Of a stretch of DNA of 64,000 nucleotides, positions 28,582-37,719 are shown in pieces. Position 1 is the first letter of the stretch, and every line of letters begins with the position of its first letter. Origin of the DNA: Oerskovia sp042887685 (GTDB lineage Bacteria > Actinomycetota > Actinomycetes > Actinomycetales > Cellulomonadaceae); the NCBI RefSeq assembly GCF_042887685.1, contig NZ_JBHVOS010000004.1, positions 124,001 to 188,000 on the forward strand, read 5' to 3'. The notes beneath the pieces are model-generated. The model had not been told where the DNA came from. It searched no databases and worked only from the letters and a program-made list of their open reading frames with translations. Made by a program: the position numbers and the translations under genes.

Positions 28582-28920
28582 TCAGTAGAACGAGTACCCG
28601 AGCAGGTCCTCGTCGTCGTCGACGCCGTCCCCCGCGCGCTCGCGGCGCGCCGCACGGGCGGCGCGCACGTCGTCGGGGTGGGGCTGGCCCTCGGCGAGCA
28701 GGGACGCGAGCAGCTCGGCCTCGCGCGCGTCGCGCGCGGTGCGGAACTCCTCGCGGAAGACCGACACGAAGCTCGTGGCCTTCTCGCCGAGCGAGTTGAC
28801 CTGGTCGGTGGCCTGGTCGACGAGCGAGGCGGGCGCGTAGCGCGCGATCACCTGCCGCCCCTTGACGACCACCACGACCGTGATGGCGACGCCGACGCCG
28901 ACCCAGAAGACCCTACGCAT
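28582..28920 (-). CDS. Small single-pass membrane protein (DUF6167-like)
   Basis: 112 residues. A membrane helix from about 3 to 20 (VFWVGVGVAITVVVVVKG) is followed by a helical amphipathic region (DQATDQVNSLGEKATSFVSVFREEF, shown here only as its first part DQATDQVNSL) and an acidic tail ending DDDEDLLGYSFY. It resembles the actinobacterial DUF6167 family that accompanies DUF948 next to alaS. Function unknown. ATG 28920 shares one base with the stop of the preceding gene (TGATG). Confidence 0.7.
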   Translation of the reverse strand: MRRVFWVGVGVAITVVVVVKGRQVIARYAPASLVDQATDQVNSLGEKATSFVSVFREEFRTARDAREAELLASLLAEGQPHPDDVRAARAARRERAGDGVDDDEDLLGYSFY

Positions 28921-29300
28921 CAGCGGCCGGCCCGGGGTCCGGAGCCCGAACGGCCCGAGGCCCGCGCGAACGCCTGGCGCACGCCGTACGTGAACGCCGC
29001 GACCTTGACGAGCGGAGCCCCGAAGGTCGCCGCGTACAGGCCCGTGAGGGCCGAGACGTTCTCGCTGACCTGCGCGGCGGACGTCGTGATCGTGTCGACC
29101 TTGACGAGCTGGCTGTTCGTCGTGGCCACGGTGGTCGCGGCCTCGTCGAGGATCGGCACCGAGTGGTCCGTGACCTCCTTGATGCTCACCCTGGCCTCGT
29201 CGAGCACCCGGCCGAGCTTGACCAGAGGAACCGCGAGGACCCCCACCAGCAGCACGAACGCGATGGCGGCGATCAGCCCGGCCACATCTCCTACGGACAT
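28920..29300 (-). CDS. DUF948 protein
   Basis: 126-residue protein with an N-terminal membrane helix (about 7-28) followed by the DUF948 helical region (LGRVLDEARVSIKEVT then TVATTNSQLVKVDTITTSAAQVSENV), probably coiled-coil on the cytoplasmic side. Family members are often annotated as general-stress or chemotaxis-like proteins; the role is not known. ATG 29300 has AGGAG nearby. Two-gene unit with the DUF6167-like gene, 142 bp after rpsD. Confidence 0.8.
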   Translation of the reverse strand: MSVGDVAGLIAAIAFVLLVGVLAVPLVKLGRVLDEARVSIKEVTDHSVPILDEAATTVATTNSQLVKVDTITTSAAQVSENVSALTGLYAATFGAPLVKVAAFTYGVRQAFARASGRSGSGPRAGR

Positions 29301-29363
29301 CTCCTGCTCCTCCTTCGACGGCGCGACGCGACGGACGGCACGCCTCGCGAAACCTTACCCGGA

Positions 29364-29413
29364 TGCACGAACGCCCCGCTCCCCGTCGAAGCGGTGAGCG
29401 AGGCGTTCGTGCA
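29364..29413 (-). terminator. Terminator of rpsD
   Basis: Perfect 12-bp arms (29364-29375 and 29402-29413), with an inner CCGCT/AGCGG stem inside the loop, 30 bp after the rpsD stop. Confidence 0.72.
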
Positions 29414-29442
29414 CGGCGCGCGGCAGCAGCCGCGCTGGAGGA

Positions 29443-30069
29443 TCAGCGAGCGTAGTACTCGACGACGAGCTGGACCTCGCAGGTCACGGGGACCTCGACG
29501 CGCTTGGGGCGACGCACCAGGACGGCGCTCAGCTTCTCGAGCTGGACGTCGAGGTAGGCCGGGACGGCCGGCAGGACGTCGCGGTGCGCACCGGCGGCGG
29601 CGACCTGGAACGGCGTGGTGGCCTGGCTCTTGGGCTTGACCTGGATCGTCTGACCCGGCTTCACCTTGAACGAGGGGCGGTCGACGATCTTGCCGTCGAC
29701 GAGGATGTGGCGGTGGCCGACGGCCTGGCGCGCCTGCAGGATGGTGCGGGCGAAGCCCGAACGCAGCACGAGCGCGTCGAGACGCATCTCGAGGTTCTCG
29801 ACCATGGCCTCACCGGTCAGACCGGCGTCCTTGCGAGCGTCCTCGTAGGCGCGAGCCATCTGCTTCTCGCGGAGCGCGTACTGGGCGCGCAGACGCTGCT
29901 TCTCACGAAGACGCACCGCGTAGTCCGACTCGGTGCGGCGACGGGCACGGCCGTGCTCACCGGGCGGGTAGGGACGCTTCTCGAAGTGCTTGACTGCCTT
30001 GGGCGTGAGCGCGAGGCCCAGCGCGCGGCTCAGGCGAACCTGGCGGCGCGAACGAGTCACTGAAGACAC
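29443..30069 (-). CDS. rpsD: 30S ribosomal protein S4 (zinc-free form)
   Basis: Primary assembly protein of the small subunit. 208 residues. The S4 RNA-binding domain is at about 95-160 (MRLDALVLRSGFARTILQAR, then GHRHILVDGKIVDRPS). The N-terminal region (SRRQVRLSRALGLAL to PYPPGEHG) has no cysteines, so it lacks the zinc knuckle of the C+ form. The gene stands alone, away from rpsM-rpsK-rpoA. The GTG at 30069 has an AGGA upstream; GTG 30060 is a second candidate. The leader is long (about 280 bp to rarA) and includes a GCATCC-GTGA-GGATGC hairpin (30150-30165), a possible autoregulatory S4 target. TAGACT (30264-30269, minus) could be its -10 box. Confidence 0.95.
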   Translation of the reverse strand: MSSVTRSRRQVRLSRALGLALTPKAVKHFEKRPYPPGEHGRARRRTESDYAVRLREKQRLRAQYALREKQMARAYEDARKDAGLTGEAMVENLEMRLDALVLRSGFARTILQARQAVGHRHILVDGKIVDRPSFKVKPGQTIQVKPKSQATTPFQVAAAGAHRDVLPAVPAYLDVQLEKLSAVLVRRPKRVEVPVTCEVQLVVEYYAR

Positions 30070-30347
30070 AGTGTGTTCCTGTCCTGTCGTGTGTACTTGA
30101 CGTCACACCCGTGCGGATTGCCGGGTGCGGGACCAGCCGATGAGCCGTCACGCATCCGTGAGGATGCCCACCCGTCGACGCGAGGTCGAGGATGACGTGC
30201 GGGGCTGCGGGGCCGAGGTCCCAGGCGGTTGCTACTGCCCTGACGGGCGGAGACAACCTGAGAAGTCTACCGCACCGGGCGCGTCGCCCCGTCCTCCGCC
30301 GGGTGCAGCCCAGGAGTGGCACCTGGCACGAGGCCCGGCAGGGTCCC

Positions 30348-31865
30348 TCAGTCGCCCAGGATCTGCCGGATCCGCTCGAGCCGCTCGGTCACCGACCGCT
30401 CGAAGCCGCGGTCGGTGGGCGTGTAGTAGCGCGTGCCCTGCAGGACGTCGGGCAGGTACTGCTGGCGCGCGACCGCGTGCGGGGCGTCGTGCGCGTACTT
30501 GTACCCCTTGCCGTGGCCCAGCTCCTTGGCTCCCGCGTAGTGCGCGTCGCGCAGGTGCGCGGGCACCGTCCCGACCTTGCCGGCGCGCACGTCCGCGAGC
30601 GCCGCGTCGATCCCCAGGTAGGCCGCGTTGGACTTGGGGGCGGTCGCGAGGTGCACGACGGCCTCGGCGAGGATGATGCGGGCCTCGGGCATGCCGATGA
30701 GCGCGACGGCCTGGGCCGCGGCGACCGCGGTCTGCAGCGCGCTGGGGTCGGCCATGCCGACGTCCTCGGCGGCCGAGATGACGATGCGCCGGGCGATGAA
30801 CCGCGGGTCCTCCCCCGCGGCGATCATGCGCGCGAGGTAGTGCAGCGAGGCGTCGACGTCGGAGCCGCGCACCGACTTGATGAACGCGCTCGTGACGTCG
30901 TAGTGCTGGTCGCCGTCACGGTCGTAGCGCACCGCGGCGACGTCGATCGCGCGCTCCATGGTCTCGAGGTCGACGACCACGGTCCCGGGCGCGCCCGCCC
31001 CGGTGGCGGCGTCGGCCGTCGCGTCGCTGGCCTCGGCGGCCTTGCTCTCCCCCGGCACCTCGCCCTGCCCGACGGCGTCGCTCGCGTCCGGTGCGTCGTC
31101 GTCGGGCAGGTCGGTGGTGCGGACGGGCGCGTCCGGGACGTCGGACAGCGCGGCCCCCGCCGCGGCCTCGAGGATGGTCAGGGCCTTGCGGGCGTCGCCG
31201 CCCGCGAGGCGGACCAGGTGCTCCTCGGCCTCGTCCGCGAGCGTGACGGCGCCGCCGAGCCCTCGCTCGTCGACGAGCGCCCGGTGCACCAGGGCGCGCA
31301 CGTCGCCCGACGTGAGCGGCTTGAGCGTGAGCAGGAGCGAGCGTGAGAGCAGCGGGGAGTTGACCGAGAAGCTGGGGTTCTCGGTCGTGGCCGCCACGAG
31401 CGTGACCCAGCGGTTCTCCACGCTGGGCAGCAGCGCGTCCTGCTGGGACTTGGAGAAGCGGTGGACCTCGTCGATGAACAGGACGGTCTCCTCGCCGCCC
31501 GTCGCGAGGCGGCGCCGCGCGTCGTCGATGACCTGACGCACGTCCTTGACTCCTGCGGTCACGGCCGAGAGCTCGACGAAGCGCCGACCCGAGGTCGTGG
31601 CGATGAGGTACGCGAGCGTCGTCTTGCCCGTGCCCGGCGGACCCCACAGGATGACCGAGCCCGGGGCGGCGCGCGAGGCGCCGGGCCCGTCCACGTCGAT
31701 GAGGCGGCGCAGCGGCGAGCCGGCGACGAGCAGGTGCTCCTGACCGGCGACCTCGTCGAGCGCGGCGGGACGCATGCGCACGGCGAGCGGCGCGCCCGGT
31801 CCCGGGCGAGGAGTCCCCTGGGTGCCTGAGGTCGCAGAGTCGAACAGGTCCATCCCGGGAAGCAT
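30348..31865 (-). CDS. rarA: RarA/MgsA-type replication-associated recombination ATPase
   Basis: AAA+ clamp-loader-like ATPase that acts at stalled forks. Walker A GPPGTGKT at 75-82, Walker B VLFIDEVHRF near 128-137, sensor AATTENPSFSVNSPLLSR, then the helical tetramerisation part with IARRIVISAAEDVGMADP and the closing ARQQYLPDVLQGTRYY. Residues about 241-294 are an acidic, Ala/Asp-rich insertion that interrupts the helical lid region and is probably disordered. Start ATG 31865; the family-like MDLFDS at 31853 is equally possible. 505 residues. Single gene, divergent from the MMPL gene. Confidence 0.94.
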   Translation of the reverse strand: MLPGMDLFDSATSGTQGTPRPGPGAPLAVRMRPAALDEVAGQEHLLVAGSPLRRLIDVDGPGASRAAPGSVILWGPPGTGKTTLAYLIATTSGRRFVELSAVTAGVKDVRQVIDDARRRLATGGEETVLFIDEVHRFSKSQQDALLPSVENRWVTLVAATTENPSFSVNSPLLSRSLLLTLKPLTSGDVRALVHRALVDERGLGGAVTLADEAEEHLVRLAGGDARKALTILEAAAGAALSDVPDAPVRTTDLPDDDAPDASDAVGQGEVPGESKAAEASDATADAATGAGAPGTVVVDLETMERAIDVAAVRYDRDGDQHYDVTSAFIKSVRGSDVDASLHYLARMIAAGEDPRFIARRIVISAAEDVGMADPSALQTAVAAAQAVALIGMPEARIILAEAVVHLATAPKSNAAYLGIDAALADVRAGKVGTVPAHLRDAHYAGAKELGHGKGYKYAHDAPHAVARQQYLPDVLQGTRYYTPTDRGFERSVTERLERIRQILGD

Positions 31866-32033
31866 GCTCCGAGCCTACGCACCCCTACCGACACGGCGCG
31901 CCACCGCCTGACGGGGCCTCGCCCCCGCGCCGTACACGTGCCGGCGACGTCGCGCCGCCGCACCCCGTGAGAGGTACCCGCCCACACTGTGCACGGCCCG
32001 GCGCCGCACCGCGCGAGGTGCCATGCTGACGGG

Positions 32034-34337
32034 GTGTTCGAGAGCCTTGGCCGCGCCGTCGCCCACCGTCCCCGCCTGACCGTCGCCGTGTGGGTGGTGC
32101 TGACCACCCTGGGGTTCGCCCTGGCCGTCGTGGGCGTCCACGGCGAGAGCCTGTTCGACCGCCTGACCACGGGCGAACCCTCGGTGCCGGGCTCGCAGAA
32201 CGAGCGCGGCACGCAGATCCTCGCCGACCAGGCGGAGACGGGCGAGACCGTCTCGCTGCTCGTGAGCGGCGTCGACCCCGCGGACCCGGCGCTCGCCGAG
32301 GCCATGTCCCCCGTGCACGAGGAGCTCGCCGCGGTCGCCGGGGTCGGGACCGTCGTCGACCCGTTCGTGATCCCCGGGGGCGTCGAGACCGAGGCCGCGC
32401 AGTCGCTCGTCGCGGCCGACGGCGACGGGTTCGTGCTGTCCGTGACGCTCGAGCCGGGTCTCGACGAGGACGCCCAGGCCGCGGCCTCGAGCGACGTCGT
32501 CGAGATCCTCGAGGCCGTCCCCGGGGACCTCGCCGACGTCGCCCCGGACGCGACCGGGCTCGTGTCGAGCAACGACCTGATCGTCGAGGCCATCACCTCC
32601 CAGGTCGAGAAGGACCTCACGACGGGCGAGATGATCGCCCTGCCCATCGCGCTGCTCGTCATGGTCCTGGTCTTCGGCGGGTTCCTCGCGGCCGCGATGC
32701 CCATGGCCGGGGCCATCGCCTCGATCGGCGCCGGGCTCGGCGTCCTCCTCGGCCTGTCCTACCTGCTGACCATCGACGCGTCGGTCGTCAACGTCGTGAC
32801 GCTCCTGGGCCTGGGGCTCTCGATCGACTACGGGCTGCTCATCGTGTCGCGCTTCCGCGAGGAGATGCACCTGCTCGACGACGCCGCCCCGGTCCGAACA
32901 GCGGAGCCCGGGGAAGCCGCGCCCGGCGCCGGTGCGGCCGGTGTACCCCGGACGACCCGCAGGACCCGGCGCTCGCGGCGCCGCGACGCCGACGTGACCA
33001 CCGCCGTCGTGCGCACCATGGCCACCGCGGGCCGCACCGTGGCCTTCTCGGCGCTGACCGTCGCGATCTCGATCGCGGGCCTCATGGTCTTCGAGCCCGA
33101 CATCCTGCGCGCCATCGGTGCCGCCGGGCTCGCCGTCATCCTCATCGCCGTCGCGACCGCGATGACCCTCGTGCCCGCCCTGCTCGCGCTCGCCGGCCAC
33201 CGGCTCGTGCGGCCCAGCGTCCTGAGCAAGGTCCCCGGGCTGCGCGCCGTCCTGGCCCGCACGGCCGACGTCCAGTCCGACGAGGGCTTCTTCTCCCGGC
33301 TCACGGGCCGCGTCCAGCGCCACCCGATGTGGGTCATGCTCGCGACCGTCGCCGTCCTGGTGGTGCTCGCACTCCCCGTGCTGGGCCTGCAGATGCGTAA
33401 CTCGGGCATCGAGCTGCTGCCCCAGAGCTCACCCCAGCGGGAGTTCGTCGACGAGCTCTCGGCACAGTTCCCCGCGTCCGCGAGCGCCGACGTCCGCGTC
33501 GTGACCGACTCCACGACCGAGGAGGCCCAGGTCTGGGCCGACGACATCGCGGGCCTCGACGGCGTCGCACGCGTCGACCCCGCGGTCCCCGTCGGGGACG
33601 ACCACGCGCTCGTCGGGGTCCACCTCGAGGCTGCCGACGCCGGCGGTCCGGAAGCCGTGGCCGTCGTCGAGGAGCTGCGTGCCCAGGACCCCGGGTTCAC
33701 GTTCTACGTCACCGGTCAGGCCGCCGGGCAGGTCGACTTCCGGGCGGCGCTCGCGGACCGCGTGTGGTGGGCCGTGGGGATCGTGGTGGTCGCGACGTTC
33801 GTGCTGCTGTTCCTCATGACGGGCTCGGTCCTCATCCCGGTCAAGGCGCTCCTGACGAACGCGCTGTCGTTGGCCGCGTCGCTGGGCGTGCTGGTGTGGG
33901 TGTTCCAGGAGGGTCACCTGGAGGGGCTGCTCGACTTCTCCTCGGCGGGCGGCATCGAGACGTACGTCGTGGCGCTGGTCATCGCGTTCGCGTTCGGGCT
34001 CGCCATGGACTATGAGGTGTTCCTGCTGTCCCGCATCAAGGAGCTGCACGACGCGGGTCTGTCGAACGACGAGGCGGTGCGCCTGGGGCTGCAGCGGTCG
34101 GGGCGCATCATCACCTCGGCCGCGGCCATCATCATCGTGGTGTTCGCGGGCTTCGTGTTCGGCGAGCTGCTCGTCATCAAGGAGGTCGGGTTCGCGCTGG
34201 CGGTGGCGGTCTTCATCGACGCGACGATCGTGCGGATCCTGCTGGTCCCGGCCACCATGACGCTGCTGGGCCGGGCCAACTGGTGGGCGCCCAAGCACCT
34301 CAGGTGGCTCTACTCGAAGTTCTCGATCACGCACTGA
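32034..34337 (+). CDS. MMPL-family transporter
   Basis: RND-type membrane protein related to mycobacterial MmpL/actinobacterial lipid exporters. 767 residues: an N-terminal helix (VAVWVVLTTLGFALAVVGV), a periplasmic domain, a cluster of helices with GLGLSIDYGLLIVSRFREE, then a second half with helix, periplasmic domain and FAFGLAMDYEVFLLSRIKE. The paired Asp-Tyr residues (SIDYG and AMDYE) are the proton-relay signature. A long Pro/Ala/Arg-rich cytoplasmic insertion (about 282-320) follows the first DY motif and ends in an RRTRRSRRR-type basic stretch. The GTG at 32034 is chosen because it begins at VFESLGRAV, the conserved start; the open frame extends 45 bp further. The substrate is unknown. 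Confidence 0.88.
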   Translation: MFESLGRAVAHRPRLTVAVWVVLTTLGFALAVVGVHGESLFDRLTTGEPSVPGSQNERGTQILADQAETGETVSLLVSGVDPADPALAEAMSPVHEELAAVAGVGTVVDPFVIPGGVETEAAQSLVAADGDGFVLSVTLEPGLDEDAQAAASSDVVEILEAVPGDLADVAPDATGLVSSNDLIVEAITSQVEKDLTTGEMIALPIALLVMVLVFGGFLAAAMPMAGAIASIGAGLGVLLGLSYLLTIDASVVNVVTLLGLGLSIDYGLLIVSRFREEMHLLDDAAPVRTAEPGEAAPGAGAAGVPRTTRRTRRSRRRDADVTTAVVRTMATAGRTVAFSALTVAISIAGLMVFEPDILRAIGAAGLAVILIAVATAMTLVPALLALAGHRLVRPSVLSKVPGLRAVLARTADVQSDEGFFSRLTGRVQRHPMWVMLATVAVLVVLALPVLGLQMRNSGIELLPQSSPQREFVDELSAQFPASASADVRVVTDSTTEEAQVWADDIAGLDGVARVDPAVPVGDDHALVGVHLEAADAGGPEAVAVVEELRAQDPGFTFYVTGQAAGQVDFRAALADRVWWAVGIVVVATFVLLFLMTGSVLIPVKALLTNALSLAASLGVLVWVFQEGHLEGLLDFSSAGGIETYVVALVIAFAFGLAMDYEVFLLSRIKELHDAGLSNDEAVRLGLQRSGRIITSAAAIIIVVFAGFVFGELLVIKEVGFALAVAVFIDATIVRILLVPATMTLLGRANWWAPKHLRWLYSKFSITH

Positions 34338-34360
34338 CCCGGCGGCCGGTCCCCGGTCAC

Positions 34361-34419
34361 CGAGCGCGGGGTCGTCGCCGGGAGCACGAGGTGCTCGAGA
34401 CGACTGCCCCGCGCTCGGC
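34361..34419. terminator. Branched bidirectional terminator, MMPL / GNAT
   Basis: Outer arms 34361-34377 and 34400-34419 pair except for a 3-base bulge; inside, GAGCAC (34383-34388) pairs with GTGCTC (34392-34397). It separates two convergent genes. Confidence 0.72.
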
Positions 34420-34439
34420 GGGCCACGAGGGGTGCGCGC

Positions 34440-35267
34440 TCAGCGCCGGCTCTCGAACTCCTGCACGACGGCGTAGCCCAGCCGGGTGTAGACGCGGCGG
34501 GCGGCGTCGTTGTCGGCGTACATGCCCAGCGTGACCCAGTCGGACTCCGTGAGCCCCGCGCGGGTCACGACGGCCGTGGTCGCCGCGGCGATGCCGTGCC
34601 CGCGCCACGCGGGGTCGGTCGCGATGCTGCCGAGCGACCACGGTGCCCCCGGTGCGGCCTGCCGGGCGCCGACCACCCCGCGCAGCGCCCCGTCGTGGTC
34701 GCGCCAGCCCCACCAGCGGGTGAGCGGGTCCTCGGGGCTCATCTCCGCGAGCGGGTTCGCCACGTCCAGGCACGCCCGGACGTCGGTCGCCGCCGAGGGG
34801 CCGGTCAGGGCCTCGACGTGCTCCTCGCCCGCCTGGGCGACGGGGACCTCGCGCGTCGCGAAGAAGTCCCACGTCGAGACCGAGAGCTCCTCGCGCTCGC
34901 GCAGGATCGCCGGCAGGTCCTCGCCCGCGCACCGGTCCCCGAGGATCGTGAGGGTCCCGCGTGGCAGTCCCGTGCTCACGACGTGCTCCCCGAGCTCACC
35001 GGCCTGGGCCAAGCGCGCCAGCAGGTCCGCGGTCGCCTCGGGCGACCCCATGCCCCACAGGCCGACGCGCTGGTGGTGAGCGCCGCCGTCGGGCACGCCC
35101 ACCTCGAGCGCCACGCTCAGCACGCACGCGTGCTCGTCCTGCCACACCCCACGCACGTCCCACTCGGGGAGGTCCACCAGGACAAAGGGGTGGGAGGCCC
35201 ACCGGTCGGTCAGACCGGTCGAGCCTCCCAGCGTCCTTGCCAGCGTGCGGGTGTCCGGGGCGCTCAC
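34440..35267 (-). CDS. GNAT-family N-acetyltransferase
   Basis: 275 residues. The acetyl-CoA-binding motif SIATDPAWRGHGIAAATTAVVTR begins about 45 residues before the C-terminus (quoted only in part: WRGHGIAAATT is the pyrophosphate-binding core), followed by LGMYADNDAARRVYTRLGY, the usual GNAT ending. The N-terminal half is a different domain with little similarity that I recognise, perhaps a substrate-binding or degenerate GNAT copy. The GTG at 35267 overlaps the aspS stop in GTGA; a longer frame continues into aspS as read-through. Co-transcribed with aspS; substrate unknown. Confidence 0.8.
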   Translation of the reverse strand: MSAPDTRTLARTLGGSTGLTDRWASHPFVLVDLPEWDVRGVWQDEHACVLSVALEVGVPDGGAHHQRVGLWGMGSPEATADLLARLAQAGELGEHVVSTGLPRGTLTILGDRCAGEDLPAILREREELSVSTWDFFATREVPVAQAGEEHVEALTGPSAATDVRACLDVANPLAEMSPEDPLTRWWGWRDHDGALRGVVGARQAAPGAPWSLGSIATDPAWRGHGIAAATTAVVTRAGLTESDWVTLGMYADNDAARRVYTRLGYAVVQEFESRR

Positions 35268-37090
35268 GCCTTCCCGGTGGTCGAGGCGTCCGCCGTGGCG
35301 GCGGACTCGTCGGCGGCGACGGCCTTGGGCTTCGCGTCGACGCCCGCCTCCTTGCGCTGCTGCGCCGTGATGGGCGCCGGCGCCTGCGTCAGCGGGTCGA
35401 ACCCGCCGCCCGACTTGGGGAACGCGATGACGTCGCGGATCGAGTCCGACTTCGTCAGCAGCGCCACGATGCGGTCCCAGCCGAACGCGATGCCGCCGTG
35501 CGGCGGGGCGCCGAACGCGAAGGCGTCGAGCAGGAAGCCGAACTTCTCCTGCGCCTCCTCCTCGCCGATGCCCATGACGGCGAACACGCGCTCCTGGACG
35601 TCGCGGCGGTGGATACGGATCGAGCCGCCGCCGATCTCGTTGCCGTTGCACACGATGTCGTACGCGTAGGCGAGGGCCTCGCCGGGGTTCTGCTCGAACG
35701 TGTCGATCCACTCGGGCGTGGGCGAGGTGAACGCGTGGTGCACCGCGGTCCAGGCCGAGTTGCCGAGGGCGACGTCGCCCTCGTCGGCTGCCTCGCCCGT
35801 GGGCTTGAACAGCGGGGCGTCGACGATCCACACGAACGCCCAGGCGTCCTCGTCGATCTGACCCGTGCGCTTGGCGATCTCCTGGCGGGCCGCACCCAGC
35901 AGGGCGCGCGACTCGTTGGTCCTGCCCGCGGCGAAGAACACCGCGTCGCCCGGCTGGGCGCCGGTCGCGTCGCGCAGGCCCTCGCGCTCGGCCTCCGAGA
36001 GGTTCTTGGCGACCGGGCCCGCGAGGGTCCCGTCCTCCTGGAACGTCACGTACGCCAGGCCCTTGGCCCCGCGCTGCTTGGCCCACTCCTGCCAGGCGTC
36101 GAACTGGCGGCGCGGCTGCGAGGCCCCGCCCTCCATGACGACGGCACCGACGTACTCGGCCTGGAAGACGCGGAACGGGGTGTCCTTGAAGTAGTCCGTG
36201 AGCTCGACGAGCGGGTTGCCGAAGCGCAGGTCGGGCTTGTCCGACCCGTACAGGCGCATCGCGTCGTGGAACGTCATGCGCGGGATGGGCGTGGGGATCT
36301 TGTACCCGATCAGGTCCCACAGCGCGACGAGGATCTTCTCGCCGAGCGCGATCACGTCGTCCTGCTCGACGAAGCTCATCTCGACGTCGAGCTGCGTGAA
36401 CTCGGGCTGGCGGTCCGCGCGGAAGTCCTCATCGCGGTAGCAGCGCGCGATCTGGTAGTAGCGCTCCATGCCCGAGACCATGAGCAGCTGCTTGAAGAGC
36501 TGCGGGGACTGCGGCAGCGCGTACCAGGAACCGGGGGCCAGGCGCGCGGGCACCAGGAAGTCGCGGGCGCCCTCGGGCGTCGAGCGCGTCAGGGTCGGGG
36601 TCTCGATCTCGACGAAGTCCTGCTCGTCGAGCACGCGGCGCGCAGCCTGGTTGGCCTTGGCGCGCAGGCGCAGCGCGTGGGCCGGGGTGGGGCGGCGCAG
36701 GTCCAGGTAGCGGTGCTTGAGACGCGCCTCCTCGCCGATGACCTCAGTGCCCTCGAGGGCCGTGGAGACCTGGAAGGGCAGGGGTGCGGACTCGTTGAGC
36801 ACGACGACGTCGCTCACCACGACCTCGACCTCACCCGTGGGGAGGTTCTTGTTCTCGTTGCCCTCAGGGCGTCGGGACACGACACCGGTGACCTGGAGCA
36901 CGAACTCCGAGCGCAGCGGGTGCGCGATCGACTCGTCACGGATGACGACCTGGGCGATACCCGAGGCGTCACGCAGGTCGATGAAGGCCACCCCACCGTG
37001 ATCGCGGCGACGATCGACCCAACCGGTGAGGGTGACGGTCTGACCGATCTGCTCGGCCCGCAGGGAGCCGGCTGTGTGGGTGCGAAGCAC
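35264..37090 (-). CDS. aspS: Aspartyl-tRNA synthetase
   Basis: Class IIb synthetase with an N-terminal OB-fold anticodon domain (LTGWVDRRRDHGGVAFIDLR) and a catalytic core containing SPQLFKQLLMVSG, RCYRDEDFRADRQPEFTQLD and the C-terminal GGIAFGWDRI. The bacterial GAD insertion is present. 608 residues, with an Ala/Ser/Thr-rich tail after PAPITAQQRKEAG. The GTG at 37090 has AAGGA before it and the LRTHTAGSLR start is the family's. It may also charge tRNA-Asn in organisms without AsnRS, which this window cannot decide. Confidence 0.97.
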   Translation of the reverse strand: MLRTHTAGSLRAEQIGQTVTLTGWVDRRRDHGGVAFIDLRDASGIAQVVIRDESIAHPLRSEFVLQVTGVVSRRPEGNENKNLPTGEVEVVVSDVVVLNESAPLPFQVSTALEGTEVIGEEARLKHRYLDLRRPTPAHALRLRAKANQAARRVLDEQDFVEIETPTLTRSTPEGARDFLVPARLAPGSWYALPQSPQLFKQLLMVSGMERYYQIARCYRDEDFRADRQPEFTQLDVEMSFVEQDDVIALGEKILVALWDLIGYKIPTPIPRMTFHDAMRLYGSDKPDLRFGNPLVELTDYFKDTPFRVFQAEYVGAVVMEGGASQPRRQFDAWQEWAKQRGAKGLAYVTFQEDGTLAGPVAKNLSEAEREGLRDATGAQPGDAVFFAAGRTNESRALLGAARQEIAKRTGQIDEDAWAFVWIVDAPLFKPTGEAADEGDVALGNSAWTAVHHAFTSPTPEWIDTFEQNPGEALAYAYDIVCNGNEIGGGSIRIHRRDVQERVFAVMGIGEEEAQEKFGFLLDAFAFGAPPHGGIAFGWDRIVALLTKSDSIRDVIAFPKSGGGFDPLTQAPAPITAQQRKEAGVDAKPKAVAADESAATADASTTGKA

Positions 37091-37227
37091 GGAGAGAGTC
37101 CTTCCGGAACATGCCGGGGCGCGCAGTGGCGTCCCGGGATGGGAGTGGGGAGTGCGCAGACGACGCACTCGGACGAGTCTAGTCTCTGAGCGGACCACGT
37201 TCAGGAGAATTCCCTCAGGAGGCACCC

Positions 37228-37695
37228 ATGGCCCGACGGATCGCGACCACGGACCGGATCGGACGCGCGGAGCTCGTCGCGTTCCTGCGCGCCAACCGGC
37301 GCGCGGTGCTGCTCACCCGGCGCGCGAGCGGCGCCCCCCAGATGAGCCCCGTCACGTACGGGGTCGACGGCGAGGGACGCGTCGTCGTCTCGACCTACCC
37401 CGACCGCGCCAAGGCCGTGAACCTGCGTCGCGACCCCGCCGCGTCCCTGTGCGTCCTGGGCGAGGACTTCGACGACGCGTGGGTCCAGGTCGACGGCACG
37501 GCCGAGGTCATCGACCTGCCCGACGCGGTCGAGCCGCTCGTCGAGTACTACCGCTCGGTCGCCGGGGAGCACCCCGACTGGGACGAGTACCGCCAGGCCA
37601 TGGTCTCCCAGGGCAAGTCGCTGCTGCGCGTGACCGTCACGGGCTGGGGACCCGTGGCCACGGGCGGGTTCCCGGCACGGCTCGCGCAGGACTGA
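37228..37695 (+). CDS. PPOX-class F420/FMN-dependent oxidoreductase
   Basis: 155-residue split-barrel protein of the pyridoxamine-oxidase-like fold. RRAVLLTRRASGAPQMSPV (about 24-42) and RVVVSTYPDRAKAVNLRRDP (about 51-70) are the cofactor-binding strands, as in Rv1155/Rv2074-type F420 proteins; the later AWVQVDGTAEVIDLPD strand completes the barrel. The ATG at 37228 has AGGAGG in an ideal position. Divergent from aspS and convergent with the M16 gene. Whether F420 or FMN is the cofactor cannot be told by eye. Confidence 0.85.
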   Translation: MARRIATTDRIGRAELVAFLRANRRAVLLTRRASGAPQMSPVTYGVDGEGRVVVSTYPDRAKAVNLRRDPAASLCVLGEDFDDAWVQVDGTAEVIDLPDAVEPLVEYYRSVAGEHPDWDEYRQAMVSQGKSLLRVTVTGWGPVATGGFPARLAQD

Positions 37696-37719
37696 GCGGC
37701 CCGGTCACCCGGCGAGCGC

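Noticed and set aside
26057..28588. 843-residue plus-strand frame opposite alaS
   Set aside because: Shadow of alaS; no recognisable family and coding evidence is on the other strand.
31875..33323. 482-residue minus-strand frame opposite the MMPL gene
   Set aside because: Low-complexity Asp/Arg/Val composition; the MMPL motifs are on the plus strand.
35264..36320. Fusion of the acetyltransferase to the upstream aspS frame
   Set aside because: The long frame continues out of register with AspRS; a GTGA overlap gives a separate gene of normal structure.
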